Assembly (NCBI GenBank): GCA_937921835.1
Contig: CAKZVG010000383.1
Coordinates: forward strand, 1-5,741
Reading direction: 5' to 3'
DNA length: 5,741 nt
Origin: an uncultured Bryobacteraceae bacterium
Lineage (GTDB): Bacteria > Acidobacteriota > Terriglobia > Bryobacterales > Bryobacteraceae
Every line of letters starts with the position of its first letter. Position 1 is the stretch's first letter. The notes beneath the pieces are model-generated. The model had not been told where the DNA came from, made no database searches, and was given only the letters and a program-made list of their open reading frames with translations. The translations under genes and the position numbers were made by a program. This document shows positions 1-5,741 of this stretch, piece after piece.

Positions 1-1
1 A

Positions 2-562
2 CCGCGCGAGGAGACGCTCACCGTTCTGGTGACCGGCGGAAGCCAGGGCTCGGGGACCTTGAACCGGGCGGTGCGCGAAGCCTGGCCGCTGCTGGCCGCA
101 TCCGCGCTCAAAGTCCGGCTGATCCATCAAACCGGCGCCGCGGCGTACGCGGAGATCGCCGCGGCCTTCGCGGGCGCCGGCGTCGAGGGAGAAGTCGCGC
201 CCTTTTTCGATGACATGGCCGCGGCATACGCGCGGGCGGACCTGGTGGTCTGCCGCGCCGGCGCCGGCACGGTGGCCGAGCTGGCGGCGGCGGGGAAGCC
301 GTCCATCCTAGTGCCGTTTCCCCATGCGGCCGACGATCACCAGAGCTGGAACGCGCGCGCCTTGTCCGAAGCCGGAGCGGCGCGGATGGTGGCGGACCAG
401 GAAATGACCGGGGAACGCCTGATGCTGGAGATCGCCGCCGCGGCCGCTCCGGGACGCCTGGAGAGCATGGCGGCGGCGGCGCGCGGGTTTGCCCGCCCGG
501 GCGCGGCCCGGCGGGCGGCCGACGTGCTTGAGGAACTGGGCGGAATCCGCGTTGGATCGTAA
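2..562 (+). CDS. murG: MurG, UDP-GlcNAc:lipid I GlcNAc transferase, 5'-truncated by the window edge
   Basis: MurG transfers GlcNAc from UDP-GlcNAc onto lipid I to make lipid II, at the cytoplasmic face of the inner membrane. Only the last 186 codons are visible, open from base 2, which is about the C-terminal Rossmann domain of a protein usually near 355-370 residues. The visible part begins just before the domain-opening motif TGGSQGSGTLN (bases 32-64). It then shows IHQTG, FFDDMAAAYARADLVVCRAG and the donor-binding signature RAGAGTVAEL (254-283), whose Glu (278-280) matches the family residue that binds the UDP ribose. The PFPHAADDHQSWNA stretch (316-357) carries the conserved Gln and Asn. 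The GTG at 29 lies inside the domain and is not a start. The gene ends with TAA, 45 bp before murC, as usual in dcw clusters. Nothing in the visible part looks damaged. Confidence 0.95.
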   Translation, partial: PREETLTVLVTGGSQGSGTLNRAVREAWPLLAASALKVRLIHQTGAAAYAEIAAAFAGAGVEGEVAPFFDDMAAAYARADLVVCRAGAGTVAELAAAGKPSILVPFPHAADDHQSWNARALSEAGAARMVADQEMTGERLMLEIAAAAAPGRLESMAAAARGFARPGAARRAADVLEELGGIRVGS

Positions 563-567
563 ATCAG

Positions 568-596
568 TTGACACCGGCGCGCAAAGCCGGAACAAT
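568..596 (+). promoter_or_regulatory. Candidate sigma-70-type promoter in the murG-murC gap
   Basis: A perfect TTGACA (568-573) is followed, after a 17-base spacer, by AACAAT (591-596), which matches four of six bases of the TATAAT consensus. This is the most AT-rich place in the window and lies in one of its only two sizeable gaps. A start site 6-8 bases beyond the -10 box would fall in the A run at 602-608, so murC mRNA would have almost no leader. The spacer holds a CCGGC/GCCGG inverted repeat (574-578 and 586-590) that could be an operator or chance. The call rests on sequence match only, and murC may also be read through from murG. Confidence 0.35.
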
Positions 597-607
597 ACAA
601 GAAAAAA

Positions 608-2005
608 ATGTTTTTCCGTCACCAGCGGCTGCACTTCACGGGAATCGGCGGGATCGGCATGAGCGGCATCGCCGAGGTGCTGCTGAATCTCGGCTATTCG
701 ATCAGCGGATCGGATCTCAGGCTCAGCCCCATCACGGAGCGCCTGCGGACGCTGGGGGCCGTCATCCACGAAGGCCACGACGCGGCCAACGTGGCCGGCG
801 CGCAGGCGCTGGTGGTGAGTTCGGCCGTGCGCCCCGATAACCCCGAGGTCGTCGAGGCGCGGCGGCTCCAGATCCCGGTGATCCCGCGCGGCGAGCTGCT
901 GGCGGAGTTGATGCGCCTGAAATATGGCATCGCGGTCGGCGGCAGCCACGGCAAGACCACCACCACGTCCATGATCGCCGCCATCCTGAGCCACGCCGGG
1001 CTCGATCCGACGGTGGTGGTGGGCGGGCGCGTGGGCACCATGGGCGGCAGCAACGCGCGGGTGGGGAAGAGCGATTTCCTGGTGGTGGAATCGGACGAAA
1101 GCGACGGGTCGTTCCTGAAACTGGCGCCCATTCTGGCGGTGGTGACTAATATCGACGCCGAGCACCTGGATCATTATTCCTCGCTCGAGCGCGTGCGGGA
1201 GGCCTTCAGCGAATTCGTCAACAAGGTTCCTTTCTATGGCGCGGCGGTGCTTTGCCTGGACGACGAGAACGTGCAGCGCATCCTGCCCGCGGTCAACCGG
1301 CGGGTGGTCACCTACGGCGCCAGCGCGCAAGCCGATCTGGAGGTGGCCGAGTCTTCCTGCGGGCACTTCTCAAGCGAGTTCCGTCTGCGCCACCGGGGAA
1401 AGGACCTGGGCGTTTTCCACCTGCGGGTGCCCGGCTTCCATAACGTGCTCAACGCCGCGGCGGCGGTGGCGGTGGCGCTCGAACTGAACGTCGATCCCGG
1501 CGTGGCGCGCCAGGGACTGGAAGCGTACGCGGGCGTGGACCGCCGCTTCCAGGTGCGCGGGCGCGCCGGCGGCGTCACCGTGGTGGACGACTACGGGCAC
1601 CATCCCACCGAGATCCGGGCCACGCTGGCCGCCGCGCGGCAGTGCGACTACCGGCGCGTGCACGTGCTCTTCCAGCCGCACCGCTACACCCGGACCCGGG
1701 ACCTGATGGACGAATTCGCGCGCTCGTTCAACCAGGCCGATACGGTCATCCTGCTGGACGTCTACGCGGCGTCGGAGAAGCCGATCGAGGGCGTGAGCGG
1801 GGAAGCGCTGGCCGAGCGTCTGCGGGCCTTCGGGCACCGTGGAGTTTCCTTCGCGCGCTCGCTCGGGCAGGGCGCCGAGCAGGCGGCGCGGGCGGCGGGC
1901 GCCGGTGACGTGGTTATCACGTTGGGCGCGGGCAGCGTCTCGCAGGCCGGCGAAATGATCCTGGCCGAGCTGGCGCAGCGGCCGGAGGCGGGCGGGAGAC
2001 CTTGA
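608..2005 (+). CDS. murC: MurC, UDP-N-acetylmuramate--L-alanine ligase
   Basis: MurC is the cytoplasmic ATP-dependent ligase that adds L-alanine to UDP-MurNAc, the first amino acid of the peptidoglycan stem peptide. The product is 465 residues, a normal family length. The N-terminal UDP-binding domain has GIGGIGMSG (residues 12-20). The central ATPase domain has the P-loop [11 protein letters not shown], with Lys at 116, ESDESDGSF from 161, and [11 protein letters not shown] from 180, where His186 is the conserved Mur-ligase histidine. The C-terminal domain has [11 protein letters not shown] (326-336) and [12 protein letters not shown] (355-366). The HH and FQPHRYTR elements are MurC-type. 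ATG 608 fits because the family begins only a few residues before the GIGG motif. No good Shine-Dalgarno precedes it, only an A-rich stretch. ftsQ follows after 2 bp. No murB or ddl lies next to it, and no key residue is missing. Confidence 0.98.
   Translation: MFFRHQRLHFTGIGGIGMSGIAEVLLNLGYSISGSDLRLSPITERLRTLGAVIHEGHDAANVAGAQALVVSSAVRPDNPEVVEARRLQIPVIPRGELLAELMRLKYGIAVGGSHGKTTTTSMIAAILSHAGLDPTVVVGGRVGTMGGSNARVGKSDFLVVESDESDGSFLKLAPILAVVTNIDAEHLDHYSSLERVREAFSEFVNKVPFYGAAVLCLDDENVQRILPAVNRRVVTYGASAQADLEVAESSCGHFSSEFRLRHRGKDLGVFHLRVPGFHNVLNAAAAVAVALELNVDPGVARQGLEAYAGVDRRFQVRGRAGGVTVVDDYGHHPTEIRATLAAARQCDYRRVHVLFQPHRYTRTRDLMDEFARSFNQADTVILLDVYAASEKPIEGVSGEALAERLRAFGHRGVSFARSLGQGAEQAARAAGAGDVVITLGAGSVSQAGEMILAELAQRPEAGGRP
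1995..1998 (+). promoter_or_regulatory. Ribosome binding site of ftsQ (GGAG)
   Basis: GGAG lies inside the last codons of murC, 9 bases before ATG 2008. The competing TTG at 2002, which overlaps the murC stop, would be only 3 bases away. This spacing favours the ATG as the ftsQ start. Confidence 0.55.
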
Positions 2006-2007
2006 AG

Positions 2008-2883
2008 ATGGCGCGGAAGGCGGCGGATCCAAGGGAGGAAACGAAGCGCGGCGTCCGTCCCTTGCGGCTGCTGCTGCGCTACCTGCTGGCGGGGGCGGCG
2101 GCGCTGGCCTGCGCGGTGGCGGGCATGGCCGGCTTCTTTCGCGCCGAGGAGTTTCTGGTCGGCGACCGGCGCTTCGCGCTCCCGGAGCCGGCGGCTTACG
2201 GCGAGGAGTGTCCCAACGTCCACCTGGCCGGCATCGAGCATGCCTCGCGGCGCCAGGTGGCGGCGGTCTTTTCGCCCGACTACGGCCGCAGCGTCTACCT
2301 GATTCCGCTGGCCGAGCGGCGGCGGCAGTTGCTGGCGCTGCCCTGGGTCAAAGAAGCGACGGTCCGCCGCACCTGGCCCAACCGCATCGACGTGCAGATC
2401 ACCGAGCGCCAGCCGGTGGCCTTCATCCATTACCCGTCCGTCCGCGGCGGGAGCGGGGACCGGGTGGCGCTGATCGACGGGGAAGGCGAGATCTTGCCGC
2501 TTCCCAAAGCGAAGTTTCAACTGCCGCTGCTGACCGGCATCCTGCCCGAGCAGCCAAAGAACCGGCGCCGGGCGGCGGTGGGGCAGGTGCTGCGCATGAT
2601 CGAGGATCTCGGATCCCCGCTGGCGGGCGAGATCTCGGAAATCGACGCCGCGGACCTGAACAACCTGAAGGTCTCGCTGGTGATGGAAGGGCGGGCCTTT
2701 CTGTTGCTGTTGGGCGACCGCAACTTCCGGCGGCGGCTGGAGGGGTTTCGCCGCCACTTTCCAGAAATCCGCCCGCAACTCGAAGGGGTGTCGACGCTCG
2801 ACCTGCGGATCGACGGCCGGATTACGACCGTCGAAGAACCCGCAACACCGGCGGCAAAGCAAGGAGTCAAGCATGGCGAATAA
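2008..2883 (+). CDS. ftsQ: FtsQ/DivIB, bitopic cell division protein with POTRA domain
   Basis: FtsQ is a single-pass inner-membrane protein of the divisome. It binds FtsB/FtsL and helps recruit and control the septal synthase FtsWI. The 291-residue product has a basic cytoplasmic tail (1-20, many Arg/Lys), one hydrophobic segment (about 21-44), a POTRA domain (about 71-139) beginning near VHLAGIEHAS, and then the FtsQ domain. The best family signature is LPWVKEATVRRTWPNRIDV (111-129) followed by ITERQPVAF. The end shows STLDLRIDGR (262-271), resembling the terminal strand that meets FtsB in known FtsQ structures. ATG 2008 was chosen over TTG 2002 on ribosome-site spacing; the choice changes only two residues. 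It begins 2 bp after murC and its last 11 bp overlap ftsA, so tight co-expression is likely. Sequence conservation is low across the family, so the call rests on architecture, signature and position. Confidence 0.93.
   Translation: MARKAADPREETKRGVRPLRLLLRYLLAGAAALACAVAGMAGFFRAEEFLVGDRRFALPEPAAYGEECPNVHLAGIEHASRRQVAAVFSPDYGRSVYLIPLAERRRQLLALPWVKEATVRRTWPNRIDVQITERQPVAFIHYPSVRGGSGDRVALIDGEGEILPLPKAKFQLPLLTGILPEQPKNRRRAAVGQVLRMIEDLGSPLAGEISEIDAADLNNLKVSLVMEGRAFLLLLGDRNFRRRLEGFRRHFPEIRPQLEGVSTLDLRIDGRITTVEEPATPAAKQGVKHGE
2861..2866 (+). promoter_or_regulatory. Ribosome binding site of ftsA (AAGGAG)
   Basis: AAGGAG sits in the final codons of ftsQ, 6 bases before ATG 2873. It is among the strongest ribosome sites in the window and fixes the ftsA start, although the start overlaps ftsQ. 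Ribosomes finishing ftsQ stop 11 bases past the ftsA start, so re-initiation is also plausible. Confidence 0.75.
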
Positions 2884-4072
2884 GCCGTACCCGGCGATCG
2901 GAATCGACGCGGGCAGCGCCTGGACGCGCTGCGTGATCTGCACGGTCGAAGGCGACCGCCTGCGCTTTCTCGGCGCCGGCGCCGCCGAGTCGCGCGGCTG
3001 GAACAAGGGACGGGTCTCCGACCAGGAGGCCATCTCCGAGTGCGTGCGCGCGGCGGTGCAGGAAGCCGAGCGGATGGCGAAGACGCCGGTGGAGTCGGCC
3101 GTGGTGGGCGTGGGCGGAATCACCATTCAGGGCGACAACACGCGCGGGGTTTACGAGTTCGGGCATCCCCGCGAAATCCAGGACGGCGACCTGGGCTACG
3201 CGGTCGAACTGGCCTCGCGCGTGCAATTGCAGGACGGCCGCCTTCTGCTCCAGGTGCTGCCGCAGGACTTCACCGTCGACGGCCGCTCCGGCTTCCGGAA
3301 TCCGCGCGGCACGGTATGCTCGCGGCTGGAAGCCAACGTCCACGTGGTGACGGTCTCGGTGCACGACCATCAGGCGGTGGTTTCGGCCGTCCAGCAGGCT
3401 CACGTGGCGGTGGAAGAAACGGTCTTCGAGCCGATCGCCGCCGCTTACGCCTGCGTGCTTCCCGAGGACCGCGCGCGCGGCGTGGCGGTGGCCGACATCG
3501 GCGCGCACTCCACCGAGATCGTGGCCTACGACGGCGAAGCGCTGGTGCTGGCGGCCAGCCTGCCCATCGGCGGGGACCACTTCACCAGCGACGTCGCGCA
3601 GTGCCTGCCCGCGGGCTACGACGACGCCCGCCGCCTCAAGGAGGAATACGGCTGCGCCATTCTCGGACTGACCTCCGACAGCGTGCTGATCGAGATCCCC
3701 GGCCACGAGGGACGCCCGCCGCGCGAGACCTCGCGCCGCAAGCTGAACATGATCCTTCAGGCGCGGGCCGAAGAGTTGTTCTATTATATTCGCGGGGAGA
3801 TCGCGCGGGCGGGAATGGAACAGGCGCTGCTGGAGGGCGTGGTCCTCACCGGCGGCGGCGCGGTGCTGAACGGGATGTGCGACATGGCCGAGAAGGAACT
3901 GAACTGCGCCACCCGCAACGGCCTGCCGGTGGGGATCGCGAACTGGCCGGAGGAGATCAACGATCCGGCCTGGACCACCGCGGCGGGGCTGGCCATGTGG
4001 TCCGGGCGTCTGAAACTCCGGCGCGTGGGCCGCGCGAAGAAAGGCGGCTTCTGGAGGTTCCTGGGCCGGTAG
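2873..4072 (+). CDS. ftsA: FtsA, actin-like Z-ring membrane tether
   Basis: FtsA is an actin-fold ATP-binding protein that anchors FtsZ filaments to the inner membrane and recruits later division proteins. The product has 399 residues, close to the usual 400-420. Visible elements are the phosphate-1 loop GIDAGSAWT (10-18), the FtsA-specific 1C subdomain (about 85-165), the phosphate-2 loop ADIGAHSTEI (207-216), the adenosine motif VLTGGGAVLNGM (324-335), and a C-terminal amphipathic membrane helix, KKGGFWRFLGR (389-399). Phosphate-2 departs from the common DIGGGTTD pattern: Ala211-His212-Ser213 and Glu215 replace GGT and Asp. About nine cysteines are present, including a CxxC at 20-23. MreB and DnaK are unlikely alternatives because of the 1C insertion, the terminal helix and the position before ftsZ. 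It overlaps ftsQ by 11 bp and lies 53 bp before ftsZ. Confidence 0.97.
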   Translation: MANKPYPAIGIDAGSAWTRCVICTVEGDRLRFLGAGAAESRGWNKGRVSDQEAISECVRAAVQEAERMAKTPVESAVVGVGGITIQGDNTRGVYEFGHPREIQDGDLGYAVELASRVQLQDGRLLLQVLPQDFTVDGRSGFRNPRGTVCSRLEANVHVVTVSVHDHQAVVSAVQQAHVAVEETVFEPIAAAYACVLPEDRARGVAVADIGAHSTEIVAYDGEALVLAASLPIGGDHFTSDVAQCLPAGYDDARRLKEEYGCAILGLTSDSVLIEIPGHEGRPPRETSRRKLNMILQARAEELFYYIRGEIARAGMEQALLEGVVLTGGGAVLNGMCDMAEKELNCATRNGLPVGIANWPEEINDPAWTTAAGLAMWSGRLKLRRVGRAKKGGFWRFLGR

Positions 4073-4087
4073 CCGGGGACGATTGAG

Positions 4088-4099
4088 CGGCGGCCGCCG
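4088..4099 (+). repeat. 12-bp perfect GC palindrome between ftsA and ftsZ
   Basis: CGGCGGCCGCCG equals its own reverse complement and lies in the 53-bp ftsA-ftsZ gap, 16 bases before the ftsZ ribosome site. As RNA it could form only a short hairpin, a 4-bp stem with a 4-base loop, and no U tract follows, so it is not a terminator. It could be a protein-binding site, but such palindromes arise easily in DNA this rich in GC. Confidence 0.3.
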
Positions 4100-4115
4100 G
4101 ACAAGGGCTGCGGTT

Positions 4116-4120
4116 GGAGG
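4116..4120 (+). promoter_or_regulatory. Ribosome binding site of ftsZ (GGAGG)
   Basis: GGAGG stands 5 bases before ATG 4126. Upstream in-frame TTG 4114 overlaps this site and so cannot use it, and GTG 4123 would leave only 2 bases. The site therefore selects ATG 4126. No convincing -35/-10 pair was found in the gap, so ftsZ appears to be transcribed from further upstream. Confidence 0.8.
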
Positions 4121-4125
4121 CGGTG

Positions 4126-5391
4126 ATGGTGGAGTTGAAGGGTCTGAAGTTTGAGATCCAGGAGGACGAACTCCTGGGGACCAAGATCAAAGTCGTCGGC
4201 GTGGGCGGCGGCGGATCGAACGCGGTGGTGCGCATGATCGGCGCCGGGCTGACGGGCGTCGAGTTTCACGCCCTCAACACCGACTTGCAGGCGCTGAACG
4301 CTTCGCCGGTTCCCAACAAGCTCGCCATCGGCGCCAAGCTCACCAACGGGCTGGGCGCCGGGTCGGATCCCGCCATCGGCCGGCAGGCGGCGCTTGAGGA
4401 TACCGAGCGGATCATCGAGATCCTCGAGGGCGCCGACATGGTCTTCGTTACCGCCGGGCTGGGTGGCGGCACCGGAACCGGGGCCACGCCGGTGGTGGCG
4501 TCGCTGGCCAAGGAACTCGGCGCGCTTACCGTCGCCGTCGTCACCAAGCCCTTCGCCTTCGAGGGCCCGCGCCGGATGCGGCAGGCCGAAAAGGGCCTGG
4601 CCGAACTGGCCGGCACGGTGGATACGGTGATTCCGATTCCCAACGACCGGCTGCTCGAACTGGTCCCGCGCGGCACCAGCTTCTTTGAGTCTTTCCGCAT
4701 CGCCGACGACGTGCTGCGCCAGGCAGTGCAGGGCATCGCCGACATCATCACCACGCCCGGGCTCATCAACCGCGACTTCTCCGACATCCGCTCGATCATG
4801 CTGGGCATGGGCTACGCGATGATGGGCACGGCTTCGGCCAAAGGCGAAAACGCGGCCATCGAAGCCGCGCGCCAGGCCATCAGCTGTCCGCTGCTCGAAG
4901 CCGGCGGCGTGCGCGGCGCGCGCGGCATTCTGATCAATATCACCGGTTCGGGCGGGCTGGGTTTGCACGAGGTCAACGAGGCCTGCTCGCTCATCCGGGA
5001 GGCGGCCGCGAACGAGGACGTGCAGATCAACTTCGGCGTGGTGATGAACGAGGGGATGGGCGACGAGGTGAAAATCACGGTCATCGCCACCGGCTTCGAG
5101 CGCGAGTCGCTGCCCGAGATCGACCGCCGCGCCGCGCGCCGCGATGTCCGTCCCGCGCCGCCTCCGCCGGTGGCCGAAGCGGAGCCCGCGCCGGAATTCG
5201 CCGCCGGTCTTGGGGCGGCGCCCGAGCCGGAGCCTGAAGCTGAGCCCGAGCCGGCGCCGGCCGCCGCCGGGCTCGAACCGGGCCCGCCGCCCTCGGTCCC
5301 CGCTCCGCAGGAACCGCAAGAACGGGAATTGCCCCTCGACGATCTCGACGTTCCGGCCTTCCTGCGCCGCGAGCGCCGTCTGTTCCAGTGA
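4126..5391 (+). CDS. ftsZ: FtsZ, tubulin-like cell division GTPase
   Basis: FtsZ polymerises with GTP into the Z-ring at mid-cell and directs septal wall synthesis. With ATG 4126 the protein has 421 residues. A short N-terminal lead (1-19) precedes the GTPase domain, which opens with [13 protein letters not shown] (22-34). The tubulin signature GGGTGTG is at 113-119, followed by TKPFAFEG. The T7 loop NRDFSD (215-220) keeps the Asn and both Asp residues needed for GTP hydrolysis. The globular core ends near residue 335. An acidic, Pro/Ala/Glu-rich linker (about 340-400) follows, then the conserved tail DVPAFLRR (408-415), which binds FtsA and other partners, and a six-residue ending, ERRLFQ. 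The core looks fully functional. A GGAGG site decides the start. The stop overlaps the next gene by 4 bp, implying translational coupling. Confidence 0.99.
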   Translation: MVELKGLKFEIQEDELLGTKIKVVGVGGGGSNAVVRMIGAGLTGVEFHALNTDLQALNASPVPNKLAIGAKLTNGLGAGSDPAIGRQAALEDTERIIEILEGADMVFVTAGLGGGTGTGATPVVASLAKELGALTVAVVTKPFAFEGPRRMRQAEKGLAELAGTVDTVIPIPNDRLLELVPRGTSFFESFRIADDVLRQAVQGIADIITTPGLINRDFSDIRSIMLGMGYAMMGTASAKGENAAIEAARQAISCPLLEAGGVRGARGILINITGSGGLGLHEVNEACSLIREAAANEDVQINFGVVMNEGMGDEVKITVIATGFERESLPEIDRRAARRDVRPAPPPPVAEAEPAPEFAAGLGAAPEPEPEAEPEPAPAAAGLEPGPPPSVPAPQEPQERELPLDDLDVPAFLRRERRLFQ

Positions 5392-5741
5392 CCCGCCGGC
5401 TTCGCGCGGCGGCGCTGGCCGCCGTGTTTCTGCTTTCGGCCGCCGCTTTCGGCTGGCGCCTCGGCCGGGCCGGGATCGGGGCCGGGTATCTTGATCCGGT
5501 AGGCGGAATCCGCGCGCAGGACGAGTCGGTTTACACGCACACGGCGCTCCGCATGGCGCACTCCGGCGGCTGGTTGACCCCGCGCTTTCTCGAGCGCCTC
5601 GCCCTCTACAAACCGCCCATGACGTATTGGCTCTCGGGCGCGTCGGCCCGCCTGTTCGGTCCGTCGCGGGTTTCGGTGCGGCTGCCGGCGGTGCTGGCCG
5701 GTGCGGCCGTCGCCACGCTCTGCTTCGCCTGGGCGCCGGGC
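5388..5741 (+). CDS. ArnT/PMT-family polyprenyl-phosphate-sugar glycosyltransferase (GT-C fold), 3'-truncated by the window edge
   Basis: The first 118 codons are open to the right edge. The GTG start is in a GTGA overlap with the ftsZ stop, with no strong ribosome site of its own, so translation probably depends on ribosomes leaving ftsZ. The protein starts with a basic stretch (TRRLR), then a hydrophobic helix (about 7-23). Next comes [20 protein letters not shown] (34-53), containing the Asp45-Glu46 pair typical of the first periplasmic loop in GT-C enzymes, then [20 protein letters not shown] (60-79) with the KPP motif seen in ArnT-like proteins. A second hydrophobic helix begins near 96. 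Family members use undecaprenyl-phosphate-linked sugars to modify lipid A, proteins or other surface polymers on the outer face of the inner membrane. Donor and acceptor cannot be told here. True ArnT (aminoarabinose to lipid A) is one possibility, but no arn genes are visible. Confidence 0.85.
   Translation, partial: MTRRLRAAALAAVFLLSAAAFGWRLGRAGIGAGYLDPVGGIRAQDESVYTHTALRMAHSGGWLTPRFLERLALYKPPMTYWLSGASARLFGPSRVSVRLPAVLAGAAVATLCFAWAPG

Noticed and set aside
29..31. GTG as the start of murG
   Set aside because: Homology to MurG continues upstream to the window edge (ETLTVLV before TGGSQG), so this codon is an internal valine and the gene is cut by the window.
574..615. CCGGC/GCCGG hairpin followed by a T run, as a possible murG terminator
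   Set aside because: The stem has only 5 bp, and the T run begins 18 bases after the stem, at and inside the murC start. An intrinsic terminator needs the U tract directly after the stem.
1762..3126. Long open frame on the minus strand across murC, ftsQ and the start of ftsA (also similar ones at 308-1366 and 3784-5319)
   Set aside because: Long antisense frames are expected in DNA with such G/C-rich third positions. Their translations are Arg/His/Ala-rich with no recognisable motif, and they cross boundaries of clearly real genes.
3040..4086. 348-codon open frame on the + strand in another frame of ftsA
   Set aside because: Its product is very rich in Arg and Gly, typical of an out-of-frame reading of GC-rich coding DNA, while the ftsA frame carries all conserved motifs.
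4114..4116. TTG as the start of ftsZ
   Set aside because: It overlaps the GGAGG ribosome site that is ideally placed for ATG 4126. The extra four residues are not needed by the fold.
4660..4680. LVPRGTS in FtsZ resembles a thrombin cleavage tag (LVPRGS), hinting at an engineered sequence
   Set aside because: It lies in the middle of the GTPase domain at residues 179-185, where native FtsZ proteins have a similar-length segment before the [12 protein letters not shown] helix. It is a coincidence.

Overview
This window is a stretch of a bacterial dcw (division and cell wall) cluster. All genes lie on the + strand, packed head to tail, in very GC-rich DNA whose third codon positions are mostly G or C. 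The order is murG (3' part) - murC - ftsQ - ftsA - ftsZ - ArnT-like membrane glycosyltransferase (5' part). FtsQ, FtsA and the lipid II pathway point to a peptidoglycan-building bacterium. Having murC directly followed by ftsQ, with no murB or ddl between, together with the style of FtsZ and FtsA, suggests Acidobacteriota (Solibacter/Bryobacter-like) from memory of those clusters. That assignment is inference and could be wrong.

Region by region: 2-562 is the C-terminal, UDP-GlcNAc-binding half of MurG. A 45-bp gap (563-607) holds the one promoter-like sequence I could find, ending in an A-rich run at the murC start codon. 608-2005 is a complete MurC. From 2008 to 2883 is FtsQ, starting 2 bp after the murC stop. 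ftsA (2873-4072) overlaps the end of ftsQ by 11 bp. A 53-bp gap (4073-4125) with a 12-bp GC palindrome and a Shine-Dalgarno site leads into ftsZ (4126-5391). The ftsZ stop codon overlaps the GTG start of the last gene by 4 bp (GTGA). That gene, an ArnT/PMT-type glycosyltransferase, runs off the right edge.

How the genes work together: MurC adds L-Ala to UDP-MurNAc in the cytoplasm. MurG later makes lipid II at the inner membrane. FtsZ polymerises into the division ring, FtsA tethers it to the membrane through a C-terminal amphipathic helix, and FtsQ links the ring to the periplasmic septal synthesis machinery. The ArnT-like enzyme would move a sugar from a polyprenyl-phosphate carrier to an acceptor on the outer face of the membrane. 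It is the only non-standard dcw member here.

I see no mobile element, CRISPR array, tRNA, rRNA or frameshift. No gap exceeds 60 bp. I do not see a wholly new system. The points most worth a second look are the translationally coupled ArnT-like gene after ftsZ, the possible near-leaderless murC promoter, and the altered phosphate-2 loop of FtsA.
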